This document shows, piece after piece, positions 16,435 through 25,343 of a stretch of DNA of 43,282 nt. The notes under the pieces are model-generated. The model was not told the DNA's origin. It worked only from the letters and a program-made list of their open reading frames with translations, and ran no database searches. Position numbers and translations under genes: made by a program. Where the stretch lies: assembly GCA_017941355.1 (NCBI GenBank), contig JAGAWN010000127.1:1-43282 (forward strand), in the 5' to 3' direction. How positions within the stretch are numbered: the first letter of the stretch is position 1; every line of letters begins with the position of its first letter. The DNA is from Ruminiclostridium sp. (GTDB lineage: Bacteria; Bacillota; Clostridia; Oscillospirales; Ruminococcaceae).

Positions 16435-17295
16435 ATGGCATTCGGTCTATATAATTACAGAAAAACCGGCAGCGGCGTTCAGAAAGGGGCGCCGAAGAAA
16501 AAATCGTTCTTTCTTTTCTGGGAGATATTCGGAGCTAAATTCTGGAAGTTTTTTCAGGTAAATCTCATCTATGTATTGTTCTGCCTGCCGGTGGTCACTT
16601 TCGGACCCGCGACTGCCGCAATGACGCAGGTGATGCGGAAATTCGTCATCGGCGAGCCGATATTCGTTTTCCACGAGTTCTGGGAGGCTTTCAAAAAGAA
16701 TTTCAGACAGGCTTTCGCGGTGGGAATAATAGATCTGTTCCTGATATTCATTCTTGCGTACAACCTGAATTTCTACTCCGCGGCTCTCGAAAACACATCG
16801 GAAACATCAACGAAGATAATCCTCGCTTTATCCGTGGCAATGGGATTTTTCGTGATAATGATGCACTTCTACATCTATCCGCAGATAGTCGCGCTGAATC
16901 TCAAAGTAATGCAGATATTCAAGAATTCGTTCATACTGATGATAGTCGGATTCAAGAGAAGTTTCGCGGCATTCTTCACATGGTTTGCGATCATCGTGCT
17001 GGTGATACTCGGATTCCCGTATTCCATGCTGCTTCTGCCCGTCGTGCCGTTCGCGTGGCTGAATTTCGTCGCTACGTTCTGCGCTTACCCGGTGATACAG
17101 AAGTACATCATCGACCCGTACTATGAGGCGCGCGGTGAAAAGAATCCGGAGTATTCGCGCTACGATACCGCCGATGAAGCTGTATTCGAGGATATGGGCG
17201 GCTCCGAGGCTCCCACGGAGATACCTAAGGAGAAGAAACGTTCACATTCCGGCGAAAACGTGAAAGTTAAGACCAGGGGTAAGGTCATAAGATAG
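16435..17295 (+). CDS. DUF624 (YesL-like) membrane protein
   Basis: This 286-residue inner-membrane protein starts with a polar stretch, then the conserved WEIFGAKFWKFFQVNLIYVL-FCLPVVTFGPATAAMTQVM block typical of DUF624/YesL proteins. About five hydrophobic segments follow (roughly 42-62, 95-117, 130-155, 180-225). The C-terminal 55 residues are charged and probably cytoplasmic. YesL-type proteins are often near carbohydrate ABC transporters, which are absent here, so the role is open. AAGGGA lies upstream of the ATG. It leads the plus-strand gene series; 95 bases separate it from the PHP gene. Confidence 0.88.
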   Translation: MAFGLYNYRKTGSGVQKGAPKKKSFFLFWEIFGAKFWKFFQVNLIYVLFCLPVVTFGPATAAMTQVMRKFVIGEPIFVFHEFWEAFKKNFRQAFAVGIIDLFLIFILAYNLNFYSAALENTSETSTKIILALSVAMGFFVIMMHFYIYPQIVALNLKVMQIFKNSFILMIVGFKRSFAAFFTWFAIIVLVILGFPYSMLLLPVVPFAWLNFVATFCAYPVIQKYIIDPYYEARGEKNPEYSRYDTADEAVFEDMGGSEAPTEIPKEKKRSHSGENVKVKTRGKVIR

Positions 17296-17390
17296 CGCGT
17301 CTGCGCATAAGGGAAATTACCGTGCTTCTGTCTCCGATTTGCTTCGCAGGAGGGCGGAAAGGGATAAAATAAAGTATAGGAGAAAAGATC

Positions 17391-18245
17391 ATGAGAGCAG
17401 ATTTGCATTGTCACACAACTTTATCAAACGGCTCGCTCGGCATCGAGGAGGTCATCGCTCAGGCAAAGCGCAATAAGATCGACGTGCTTTCCATTACCGA
17501 TCACGACAGCCTTGCGTCAACGTCACGCGCGGTGATACTCGGACAGAGATACGGGATCCGCGTGCTGCCTGCGGTAGAGATATCCGCCGTTGACGGCAGC
17601 CGGGGAAGAAAAGTCCATGTGCTGTGCTATATGCCGCATAAGCCGGATCGGCTGGAGGGGCTGTGTCTCCGCAGCACCGAAGCCCGCAAGCAGCGCGGAA
17701 AGGCAATGGCTATGAAAGTCATAGAGCAGTACCCCATAGCGTTCGAGAACATTCTCCGGTACGCGGCGGGCGGCAAGACTATCTATAAATGCCACATCAT
17801 GCACGCGCTCATGGATTACGGCTATACCACAGAGCTGTACGGCGATGTTTATGACAAGCTGTTCAGCGCGGTTGACGGGCTTTGCGCCGAGGAAGTGCGC
17901 AAGGAGACAGAGCATAGCCCCGACGTGCGATTCGTTCTCGAACTGATCCATTCGGCAGGCGGAACCGCCGTTATCGCTCACCCGAAAGTATATAACAGCT
18001 TCGAGATTATCGAGGAACTTGCCGCGCAGGGAAAGATCGACGGTATCGAGGTCTATCACGAGAGCGCGGACGAGACCGAGGAGGAGCAGCTGCTCGATCT
18101 CTGCCAGCAGTACGGCGTGCTGCCTACCGGCGGTTCGGATTTCCACGGATTTTACAATCACTATGCGATCTCGCTGGGGTATAAGTTCACTCCGGAGCAG
18201 TCGGTGCGCGCTATCATAACGCGCGGGGAACATCTGAATGTGTGA
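17391..18245 (+). CDS. PHP-domain phosphoesterase (YciV/TrpH-like)
   Basis: This 284-residue cytoplasmic protein has the metal-binding PHP motifs: DLHCHTTLSNG (4-14), ITDHDS (36-41), PAVEIS (about 61-66), IAHPKV (about 186-191) and GGSDFHG near the C-terminus. This arrangement matches the YciV/RNase AM group, which hydrolyses 3',5'-nucleoside bisphosphates or trims short RNA 5' ends. The exact substrate cannot be told from sequence. AGGAG lies 9 bases before the ATG. The malic enzyme gene follows after 54 bases. Confidence 0.88.
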   Translation: MRADLHCHTTLSNGSLGIEEVIAQAKRNKIDVLSITDHDSLASTSRAVILGQRYGIRVLPAVEISAVDGSRGRKVHVLCYMPHKPDRLEGLCLRSTEARKQRGKAMAMKVIEQYPIAFENILRYAAGGKTIYKCHIMHALMDYGYTTELYGDVYDKLFSAVDGLCAEEVRKETEHSPDVRFVLELIHSAGGTAVIAHPKVYNSFEIIEELAAQGKIDGIEVYHESADETEEEQLLDLCQQYGVLPTGGSDFHGFYNHYAISLGYKFTPEQSVRAIITRGEHLNV

Positions 18246-18299
18246 TAAGAGGATAAGTGCGCGGTCAAAGTTCATAAAACAAGAAAAGAGGAACATTAA

Positions 18300-19454
18300 A
18301 TGGACATCAAAGAAGAAGCACTCAAAAAGCATTACGAATGGCAGGGCAAGATCGAGGTGATCTCCCGTGCGCCTATCAACACCCGCGAAGATCTGGCACT
18401 CGCTTACACCCCCGGTGTGGCGCAGGCTTGTCTGGAGATACAGAAAGACCCGGAGCTTTCCTACAAGCTCACCCGCAGAAAGAACCTTGTGGCAGTCATT
18501 ACAGACGGTACGGCAGTCCTCGGTCTCGGTGATATCGGCGGACTTGCGGGTATGCCGGTAATGGAGGGCAAATGCTGTCTGTTCAAGGAGTTCGCGGGTG
18601 TTGACGCTTTCCCGCTCTGCATAAAGAGCAAGGACGTGGACGAGATCGTTCATACGATAGAACTGCTGTCCGACAGCTTCGGCGGCATCAACCTCGAAGA
18701 TATCGCCGCTCCGCGCTGCTTCGAGATCGAACGCAGACTCAAAGAGAGCCTCGATATCCCCGTGTTCCATGACGATCAGCACGGTACGGCGGTCGTAGTC
18801 GGCTCCGCGCTTATCAACGCCGCGAAATGCGCAGGGAAGAAGCTTTCCGATCTGACAGTGGTAATCAACGGCGCGGGAGCTGCGGGCATTGCGATAGGAA
18901 CATTCCTGCTGAGCCTCGGTATCGGTGATCTTATCATGGTGGATCTCTGCGGTATCATCAATCGTGACGACACATATCAGAATCCCGCACATGAGGACAT
19001 CAAGAACAAGTCAAACAGGAATTGCCGCAAGGGTGCGCTTGCCGACGCTATGAAAGGCGCAGATGTGTTCATAGGCGTGTCAAAGCCGAACCTCGTTTCC
19101 GAAGAAATGGTGAAGAGCATGGCTGAAAAGCCCATAGTTTTCGCAATGGCGAATCCCACACCGGAGATAATGCCGGACAAGGCTAAGGCTGCCGGTGCGT
19201 ACATCGTCGGCACAGGGCGCAGCGACTTCCCGAATCAGATAAACAACGTGCTTGTCTTCCCGGGTCTGTTCAAGGGTGCGCTTTCCGTTCAGGCAAAGCG
19301 CATAACCGAGGAAATGAAGCGGGCTGCCGCATACGCGATAGCGTCTATCATTCCCGATAACGAGATAACGCCGGAGAACATTATAGCAAGTCCGCTTGAT
19401 AAGAGAGTTGCAGATACGGTAGCCAAGGCGGTCGCGGAGGCATACAAAGAATAA
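18300..19454 (+). CDS. NAD(P)-dependent malic enzyme
   Basis: The enzyme oxidatively decarboxylates malate to pyruvate and CO2. The 384-residue protein is the short bacterial form without the phosphotransacetylase-like tail of MaeB. It shows [14 protein letters not shown] with the catalytic Tyr (near 39), the [20 protein letters not shown] block with the Lys general base region, the metal-site [14 protein letters not shown] and [11 protein letters not shown], and a Rossmann [12 protein letters not shown] motif. NAD versus NADP preference cannot be read safely. GAGG precedes the ATG by 8 bases. In an anaerobe it would link C4 acids to pyruvate and reducing power. Confidence 0.94.
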   Translation: MDIKEEALKKHYEWQGKIEVISRAPINTREDLALAYTPGVAQACLEIQKDPELSYKLTRRKNLVAVITDGTAVLGLGDIGGLAGMPVMEGKCCLFKEFAGVDAFPLCIKSKDVDEIVHTIELLSDSFGGINLEDIAAPRCFEIERRLKESLDIPVFHDDQHGTAVVVGSALINAAKCAGKKLSDLTVVINGAGAAGIAIGTFLLSLGIGDLIMVDLCGIINRDDTYQNPAHEDIKNKSNRNCRKGALADAMKGADVFIGVSKPNLVSEEMVKSMAEKPIVFAMANPTPEIMPDKAKAAGAYIVGTGRSDFPNQINNVLVFPGLFKGALSVQAKRITEEMKRAAAYAIASIIPDNEITPENIIASPLDKRVADTVAKAVAEAYKE

Positions 19455-19523
19455 TGTTCACAAAAAGATGCAGTGCGAACATTTGTTCCGGCAGGCATCG
19501 TCGGCAGCGTATAAAGGAGATAT

Positions 19524-19946
19524 ATGAAGATAGTATCGGTGGATTTCGGCGACAGTCACACGGGGATCGCGGAATGTGACAGGCTGGAAATGATAGCGAC
19601 ACCCGTGTGCATAATCGACGAAAAGCGGTTCGAGGTATGCGCCGACAAGGTGGCTGAGAAGATAAAGGAACTCGGCGCGGAACTTGCCGTTGTGGGCAAT
19701 CCGATCAACATGAACGGCACCCGCGGAGAGCGCAGCGAGAAGTGCTGCACATTCGCGGAACTGCTCAGGGAGCGGCTTGACATACCGGTTGAGATGTGGG
19801 ACGAGCGCAGTTCCACGGTGTCCGCGCACAACATAATGAACGAACTGAACCGGAGAGGAAAGAAGCGCAAGGCGGTCATAGACTCCGCGGCTGCGGCGAT
19901 AATACTTGAAAGTTATCTCGCGTACAGGAGAAACCATAATGTATAA
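19524..19946 (+). CDS. ruvX: RuvX/YqgF RNase H-fold nuclease
   Basis: YqgF/RuvX is a conserved RNase H-like nuclease implicated in pre-16S rRNA 5' maturation and, by fold, in Holliday junction resolution. This 140-residue protein has the first acidic motif VSVDFGDSHTGIA (with D7), VVGNPINMNGTRGERS in the middle, WDERSST, and a final acidic stretch KAVIDSAAAAIILESYL, all in the expected order and length. AAAGGAG precedes the ATG. Its last 8 bases overlap the start of a 41-codon membrane microprotein gene, so the two are coupled. Confidence 0.94.
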   Translation: MKIVSVDFGDSHTGIAECDRLEMIATPVCIIDEKRFEVCADKVAEKIKELGAELAVVGNPINMNGTRGERSEKCCTFAELLRERLDIPVEMWDERSSTVSAHNIMNELNRRGKKRKAVIDSAAAAIILESYLAYRRNHNV

Positions 19947-20064
19947 AAAGAAATATGATGCGGAAGAATCCAGAAAGAAAATGGAGCGGAGAAGAGTCAT
20001 AAACTGGGCGATAATGCTTATCTCGCTCGGTCTGATCGTATTCTGCTACTACTGCATCAAATGA
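19939..20064 (+). CDS. 41-residue single-span membrane microprotein
   Basis: The ATG at 19939 lies inside the end of ruvX, with AGGAG 7 bases upstream (19926-19930), and the frame runs to TGA at 20062. The product begins with a strongly charged segment (MYKKKYDAEESRKKMERRR), then one hydrophobic helix (about 21-39) and ends CIK. This is a typical N-in single-pass microprotein. It fits exactly between ruvX and cysS (16 bases before cysS). I do not recognise a family. A proper ribosome site, coupling and TM pattern support a real gene. Confidence 0.7.
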   Translation: MYKKKYDAEESRKKMERRRVINWAIMLISLGLIVFCYYCIK

Positions 20065-20080
20065 GCAAGGAGACAGATCA

Positions 20081-21490
20081 ATGTACATCTACAACAGCGC
20101 AAGCAGAAAAAAGGAAGAGTTTATTCCTCACACCGAGGGAAAGGTGAAAATGTACACCTGCGGACCCACGGTGTATCATTACGCGCATATCGGCAACCTG
20201 CGCACCTACATCATGGAGGACGTGCTGGAGAAGTACCTTCGCTTTTCGGGGTATGATGTCACGCGTGTAATGAACATCACCGATGTGGGGCATCTCACCA
20301 GTGACGGCGATACCGGCGACGACAAGATGCTCAAAGGCGCGAAGCGCGAACACAAGACCGTCATGGAGATAGCGAAGTTCTACACCGACGCGTTCTTTGC
20401 GGACTGCGCGAAACTGAACATCAAGACTCCCGATGTTGTGGAACCCGCCACGCACTGCATCGACGAGTTCATCAAGGTGATAACCGCGCTGCTCGAAAAG
20501 GGATATGCCTACGAAGCGGGCGGGAACATCTACTTTGACACCTCGAAGCTTGACAAATACTACATTTTCAACGATTTCACGGAAGACGATCTCGAAGTCG
20601 GAGTCCGCGACGGCGTTGAAGCCGACGGCAACAAGCGCAATAAGGCGGATTTCGTGCTGTGGTTCACGAAGTCGAAGTTCGACGATCAGGAGCTGAAATG
20701 GGAAAGCCCCTGGGGGGTCGGCTATCCCGGCTGGCATATCGAGTGCTCCTGCATCAGCATGAAGCACCTCGGCGAGTACCTCGATATCCACTGCGGCGGA
20801 ATAGACAACCAGTTCCCGCACCACACCAACGAGATCGCGCAGAGCGAGGCTTTCCTCGGACACCCGTGGTGCAGATACTGGTTCCACGTTCACCACCTCA
20901 ACACCGACGACGGCAAGATGAGCAAGTCGAAAGGCGAGTTCCTCACCGTGTCGCTGCTTGAGGAAAAGGGATATGATCCGCTGGTTTACCGCTTCTTCTG
21001 CTTACAGTCGCATTACCGCAAGAACCTTACGTTCAGCTGGGAGAACCTCGATAACGCAAAGGGCGCTTACGAGAAGCTGGTCTCCCGCATTGTTCCGCTG
21101 CTTGACGGAAAGGGCGGAGCGGTTGACGAAGCGAAGTACGGCGAGCTGATAAAGGGCTTCAAAGACGCTATGGACGGGGACATCAACTCCGCGCAGGCGA
21201 TAACGGCGGTGTATGATGTGCTTAAATCCGACGCGGACAGCGCAACGAAGCTGAAAGCGATAGCGGATATGGACACGGTGCTTGGCGTAGGGCTTATCGC
21301 GGCTGCCGGAAAGGCGGCGGAGAAGAAGGACGGCGAGCTTCCCGAAGAGATAAAGGAACTCGCGGAAAAACGCGCGGCTGCACGCAAGGCAAAGGATTTC
21401 GCGCTTGCGGACGAACTGAGAGCGAAGATAACCGAGATGGGCTACATTGTCGAGGAAACAAGACAGGGAACGGTGATACGAAAGGCATGA
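20081..21490 (+). CDS. cysS: Cysteinyl-tRNA synthetase
   Basis: CysS charges tRNA-Cys with cysteine. The 469-residue class I synthetase has YTCGPTVYHYAHIGNLRTY with the zinc Cys and the HIGH box (HIGN), the second zinc region WHIECSCISM, GGIDNQFPHHTNE, the KMSKSKG loop (about 283-289) and a DALR-type helical C-terminus ending in RQGTVIRKA. Length is normal. AAGGAG lies before the ATG. The downstream cyclophilin gene overlaps its stop by 4 bases (ATGA), a strong sign of cotranscription. Confidence 0.97.
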   Translation: MYIYNSASRKKEEFIPHTEGKVKMYTCGPTVYHYAHIGNLRTYIMEDVLEKYLRFSGYDVTRVMNITDVGHLTSDGDTGDDKMLKGAKREHKTVMEIAKFYTDAFFADCAKLNIKTPDVVEPATHCIDEFIKVITALLEKGYAYEAGGNIYFDTSKLDKYYIFNDFTEDDLEVGVRDGVEADGNKRNKADFVLWFTKSKFDDQELKWESPWGVGYPGWHIECSCISMKHLGEYLDIHCGGIDNQFPHHTNEIAQSEAFLGHPWCRYWFHVHHLNTDDGKMSKSKGEFLTVSLLEEKGYDPLVYRFFCLQSHYRKNLTFSWENLDNAKGAYEKLVSRIVPLLDGKGGAVDEAKYGELIKGFKDAMDGDINSAQAITAVYDVLKSDADSATKLKAIADMDTVLGVGLIAAAGKAAEKKDGELPEEIKELAEKRAAARKAKDFALADELRAKITEMGYIVEETRQGTVIRKA

Positions 21491-22239
21491 GCAGGTTAAG
21501 AAAAGCGGCTGCGGGATTGCTGGCTGCGGGCGTTCTTACGCTGTCCGGCTGCTTCGGATTCGGAAACACCGACGGCATGACCAAGAACCCGCTGTACGAG
21601 TACGACTATACGAAGATGCACCTTGTGCAGCTGGAAGAACCGGCTGAGGGGCAGCCCACGGCAGTCATCGAGACGACGCTCGGCACGCTGACCGCCGTGC
21701 TTTATCCGGAATACGCGCCGAACACGGTGCAGAACTTCATTGACCGCGCGAACGAGGGGTTTTACGACGGGCAGGATATCTACAACGTCATCGACAAGTC
21801 GATATTTATGACAGGTGCCGCGGATTCCAACAAGAACTCCGGGCGCACACCGGACGGTCAGCCGATACCCAACGAGTATTCGGTGGATCTCTGGCCTTTC
21901 AAGGGCGCTTTATGCTCGTTCAGCGGATACACGGGCTGCGGCGACAGCCGGTTCATGGTGCTGAACTCCCGCGAGCTTACCGAGGAGCAGATAAACGATC
22001 TGCGCAGCTTCAAGAACGAGAACGACGAGAAGCTGCTGCCGGATACGCTTATAGACTCCTTTGTGGAAAAGGGCGTTATTATCGACTTTTCCGCCGCATA
22101 TACGGTTTTCGGGCAGACTATCGACGGTTTTGACGTTATTGAAAAGATATGCGCGACAGAGGTGAGCGGAACTCTTTCCGTTCCGACAACGCCTGTATAT
22201 GTAAACAAAATAACCATAGGAGAATATCACAAGGCATAA
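21487..22239 (+). CDS. Cyclophilin-type peptidyl-prolyl isomerase lipoprotein 1
   Basis: This 250-residue protein begins with a lipoprotein signal peptide ending in the lipobox LSGC (lipidated Cys near 22). A cyclophilin-like domain covers about 55-245 (TTLGTLTAVLYPEYAPNTVQNFIDRANEGFYDGQ, AYTVFGQTIDGFDVIEKI). Cyclophilins isomerise X-Pro bonds and help exported proteins fold. The classical active-site FHR is altered: the equivalent after the NEGFYDG turn reads IYNVI, so catalysis may be weak or lost. It is coupled to cysS by ATGA. A related lipoprotein follows directly. Confidence 0.88.
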   Translation: MSRLRKAAAGLLAAGVLTLSGCFGFGNTDGMTKNPLYEYDYTKMHLVQLEEPAEGQPTAVIETTLGTLTAVLYPEYAPNTVQNFIDRANEGFYDGQDIYNVIDKSIFMTGAADSNKNSGRTPDGQPIPNEYSVDLWPFKGALCSFSGYTGCGDSRFMVLNSRELTEEQINDLRSFKNENDEKLLPDTLIDSFVEKGVIIDFSAAYTVFGQTIDGFDVIEKICATEVSGTLSVPTTPVYVNKITIGEYHKA

Positions 22240-22291
22240 GGAAATGCCTTTGCCGCACGGGCGGCGCGATATTACAAGGGACGGTGTAAAA

Positions 22292-23452
22292 ATGCAGAAT
22301 ATATTGAAAAAGGCGGCGGCTTTTGTTGCAGCCGCGGTTATGATCGTGACTGTCTCGTCCTGCGGCGGGGACGCGGTGATCGGCAATCTCGGCGAGGTCA
22401 AGCGCGAGGAGAACGCGAACGAGATCTACGCGGTGATCTCGGTGCGGGATTTCGGGGATATGACAGCGAAGCTGTTCCCGGGGGCTGCGCCGAACGCGGT
22501 GGAGAGGTTCACCGAGAACGCGGAGCGCGGGTATTACGACGGAACGACGATACACAGAATAATACAGGATTACGTTATACAGGGCGGCTCCCTCAATGGC
22601 GACGGCAGCGACGGAAATGTGCCGGATTCGCTGTATCTGCCGGTTGAAACGACAAATGTAACGTATAACTTTTACGGTGCGCTGTGTCTTGCGGCATCGA
22701 AGAAAGGCTGTTACTCCCAGTTCTACATTGTGAACAATCATGTCCCGCAGGACATCGACGGAGTTATCACGAAGCTCAGTGAACAGCTTGCGGACGAGGC
22801 ATTCTCGGCGCGGCTGCTCGAAGAGGACAAGAAGAAGTACCAGGAGTATCTCGACAAGCTGAAAGCTATCCCGGAGGAAGTCAAGGAGAAGTACAAGCGG
22901 GTAGGCGGTCTGTACGATCTCGACGGCACAAGCACGGTATTCGGGCAGCTTATAGACGGATTTGATGTGCTGAAAGCCATATCTTCCGTGGAAGTGGTGT
23001 CCGGCAACAAGTCGGACGATAAGGCGGGAATGCCGTCAAAGCCGCTGGATTCGGTGATAATAGATCATGTCGAGATAATCCGCATCGACTCCGCGGTCAC
23101 GGAAGAAACCACCGAGGAGACCAAGAAAACCGTAAAATCCAAGCCGAATACGGGCGACGAGATAAACGCGGAGACGCTTCCCACAGCGGAATCGGCGGAA
23201 GATACCACCGTCCTGTCAGATGAGGAAACAACCTCCGGTGAGGGAGCGGAAGATACCGGAACGGCACAGCAGGAGGATACCCCGGCGGAAACGGCTGAAC
23301 CGGCTGAAACACAGTCCGAAGCTGCGGAACAGACCCCGGCTGAATCCGCCGGAACGCAGTCCGAGGTCACGGAACAGCCTCAGGATACCGAGGAAATGGT
23401 GGAGATAGTAGAAAGCTACGATGACGAGGAAGTGGTAATAATAGAGGAATAA
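22292..23452 (+). CDS. Cyclophilin-type lipoprotein 2 with acidic Thr/Glu tail
   Basis: The ATG at 22292 is preferred over an in-frame ATG at 22244 because the signal peptide (MQNILKKAAAF...VSSC) starts there and CAAGGG lies upstream. The lipobox is VSSC. The cyclophilin domain (about 40-270) keeps GYYDGTTIHRIIQDYVIQGG, so here the catalytic Arg of the HR motif is present, unlike in the preceding paralogue. A long low-complexity tail (about 270-386), rich in Glu, Thr, Ala and Pro with repeated AETQSE-like units, follows and ends in acidic EEVVIIEE. It is likely surface-anchored with a flexible tail. It lies 52 bases after lipoprotein 1. Confidence 0.88.
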   Translation: MQNILKKAAAFVAAAVMIVTVSSCGGDAVIGNLGEVKREENANEIYAVISVRDFGDMTAKLFPGAAPNAVERFTENAERGYYDGTTIHRIIQDYVIQGGSLNGDGSDGNVPDSLYLPVETTNVTYNFYGALCLAASKKGCYSQFYIVNNHVPQDIDGVITKLSEQLADEAFSARLLEEDKKKYQEYLDKLKAIPEEVKEKYKRVGGLYDLDGTSTVFGQLIDGFDVLKAISSVEVVSGNKSDDKAGMPSKPLDSVIIDHVEIIRIDSAVTEETTEETKKTVKSKPNTGDEINAETLPTAESAEDTTVLSDEETTSGEGAEDTGTAQQEDTPAETAEPAETQSEAAEQTPAESAGTQSEVTEQPQDTEEMVEIVESYDDEEVVIIEE

Positions 23453-23819
23453 CATCATTGTGCATATTAGACAAAAACAAGCACATTTCCGGAAAACCCG
23501 TCTCTTTGAGCGGAAATGGGTGAATCTCCCAAAAATAACAGATCAATTCGTCACTTTCAATGTATAATCGGACTTGATTTTGTTAAAAATATATGTTGAA
23601 AATGTAGATTTTGTCAAAAAGGACTTTATTTTTGGGGCGAAATGTGATATACTTATTCTTACCGCCGATAAGACATCAATGGCGGGCATGATCTGAATTG
23701 ACGCTCGAACGGATTTGAACCGATATTCTTCCCCAAAACCTATTGCACCCGTGCGGTGCGGCAGGTTCATTCGGCTCCGCTTATGCGGTCCCGAAAATAC
23801 CGATCAAGAGGTTATTGTT
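23453..23819 (+). promoter_or_regulatory. Intergenic region and leader of murA
   Basis: The 367 bases hold a CATTTCCG/CGGAAATG hairpin near 23487-23518, AT-rich DNA, a probable -10 TATACT (23648-23653) with a poor -35 (TTTATT, 23625-23630), and then a leader of about 160 bases. The leader can form a nested hairpin: CCGA 23720-23723/TCGG 23771-23774, AACCT 23737-23741/AGGTT 23763-23767, GCACC 23745-23749/GGTGC 23755-23759. No ORF with a ribosome site is seen. A T-arm-like string on the minus strand was rejected as a tRNA. Confidence 0.4.
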
Positions 23820-25100
23820 TTGGAGAAATTTATTATAAACGGCGGAAACAGACTAACAGGTGAGGTTGAGATCAGCGGTGCAAAGAACGCTGCTGTCGCT
23901 ATTATCCCTGCCGTTTTGCTTGCGGACGAGCCTTGCGTGCTCGATAATGTACCCGAAATCAACGATGTGGCTATTGATTTCCGCATACTGAGAGAACTCG
24001 GTGCGGAGGTCAGAATGCTCGGCAAGAACACGGTAATGATAGATCCGCGCCCTGTGCGTGATCTGCCCGTTCCTTACGAACTGGCGCGCTCCATGAGAGC
24101 TTCCTATTACTTCCTTGCCACACTGCTCAGCAGATTCAGACACGCGCAGGTTCCTATGCCCGGCGGCTGCAATCTCGGCGACAGACCTATGGATCAGCAC
24201 CTCAAATGCTTCCGTACTCTCGGAGCCAACTACTCCATTGAACACGGCGTGGTTGACATAAGAGCGCAGGCTCTGTTCGGAACTCAGTTCTATTTCGATA
24301 AGGTGTCTGTCGGCGCTACCATAAATGCCATGCTCGCAGCGGTCAAGGCAGAGGGGCTTACGATACTCGAAAATGCAGCCAAGGAGCCGCATATCGTCGA
24401 TCTCGCTAACTTCCTGAACTCCATGGGCGCGGATATCATGGGCGCAGGTACGGACGTTATCAAGATCAGAGGCGTGAACCGCCTGCACGGCGCGGAATAC
24501 ACCATAATCCCCGATCAGATAGAAGCGGGAACATTTATGATAGCCGTTGCCGCAACAAAGGGTGATGCGCTGATAAAGAACGTTATCCCCAAGCATCTCG
24601 AACCCATTACTTCCAAGCTGCGCAAGATAGGCGTTGTGGTAATGGAGTACGATGACAGCGTCCGCGTTATCGGACAGGGCAATTACCACAGGATCATCGT
24701 AAATACAATGCCGCATCCGGGATTCCCCACAGATATGCAGCCGCAGCTTGCTGCTCTGCTCACCCTCGCAAAAGGGACAAGCATCATCACCGAGGGGATC
24801 TTCGACAATCGTTTCAGATACGCCGATGAACTCCGCAGAATGGGCGCGGATATCTCGGTTGACGGAAAGGTAGCGGTGATCGAGGGCGTCGAACGTCTTA
24901 CCGGCGCTCCCGTAAAAGCGACAGATCTCCGTGCAGGTGCGGCTCTTATCATAGCCGGTCTCAGCACCTACGGAGTAACAGAGATAGAGGACATCTATCA
25001 CATCGAGAGAGGCTATGACAATATGGACGGAAAACTCCGCGCAATGGGTGCGGATATCGTGAAGAGAACATTCACGGAAGGTATCAGGGAAGCTATATAA
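23820..25100 (+). CDS. murA: UDP-N-acetylglucosamine 1-carboxyvinyltransferase
   Basis: MurA transfers enolpyruvate from PEP to UDP-GlcNAc, the first committed step of peptidoglycan synthesis. The start is taken as TTG at 23820, because the conserved N-terminus EKFIINGGNRLTGEVEISGAK follows directly and AGAGG stands 8 bases upstream; earlier codons encode unrelated sequence. The 426-residue protein is full length and has SGAKNAA, the catalytic Cys loop MPGGCNLGDRPMDQH (fosfomycin target Cys present), and the DQIEAGTFMIA block. A TTG start and a long leader suggest tuned expression. An intrinsic terminator follows. Confidence 0.95.
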   Translation: MEKFIINGGNRLTGEVEISGAKNAAVAIIPAVLLADEPCVLDNVPEINDVAIDFRILRELGAEVRMLGKNTVMIDPRPVRDLPVPYELARSMRASYYFLATLLSRFRHAQVPMPGGCNLGDRPMDQHLKCFRTLGANYSIEHGVVDIRAQALFGTQFYFDKVSVGATINAMLAAVKAEGLTILENAAKEPHIVDLANFLNSMGADIMGAGTDVIKIRGVNRLHGAEYTIIPDQIEAGTFMIAVAATKGDALIKNVIPKHLEPITSKLRKIGVVVMEYDDSVRVIGQGNYHRIIVNTMPHPGFPTDMQPQLAALLTLAKGTSIITEGIFDNRFRYADELRRMGADISVDGKVAVIEGVERLTGAPVKATDLRAGAALIIAGLSTYGVTEIEDIYHIERGYDNMDGKLRAMGADIVKRTFTEGIREAI

Positions 25101-25130
25101 TTCAGAAAACTACATTGATATGAACGGGAG

Positions 25131-25159
25131 CCTGTGTGCGTTTGCGCACGGGTTCTTTT
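25131..25159 (+). terminator. Intrinsic terminator of murA
   Basis: A 9-bp stem including two wobble pairs (25131-25139/25144-25152) has a 4-base loop and is followed by TTCTTTT. Confidence 0.8.
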
Positions 25160-25343
25160 GATTTCCGGAAAAGCATGGAGCATTGACTGTGCAATACACA
25201 AAAAAGCAATATTGGATTGTTGCAAAATATACAAAATTATCGTTATTTGCTCATATTTGGCAAGATTTGCTTGATTTTTTTGGCTGTATGTGTTATTATT
25301 AACGTGTATAATGATAATATATTCCCGAAAGGAAAATTTAATA

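Noticed and set aside
23700..23730. T-arm-like string GGTTCAAATCC on the minus strand upstream of murA, a possible tRNA.
   Set aside because: The arm has a mismatch, and no acceptor stem, anticodon arm or CCA end can be placed around it.
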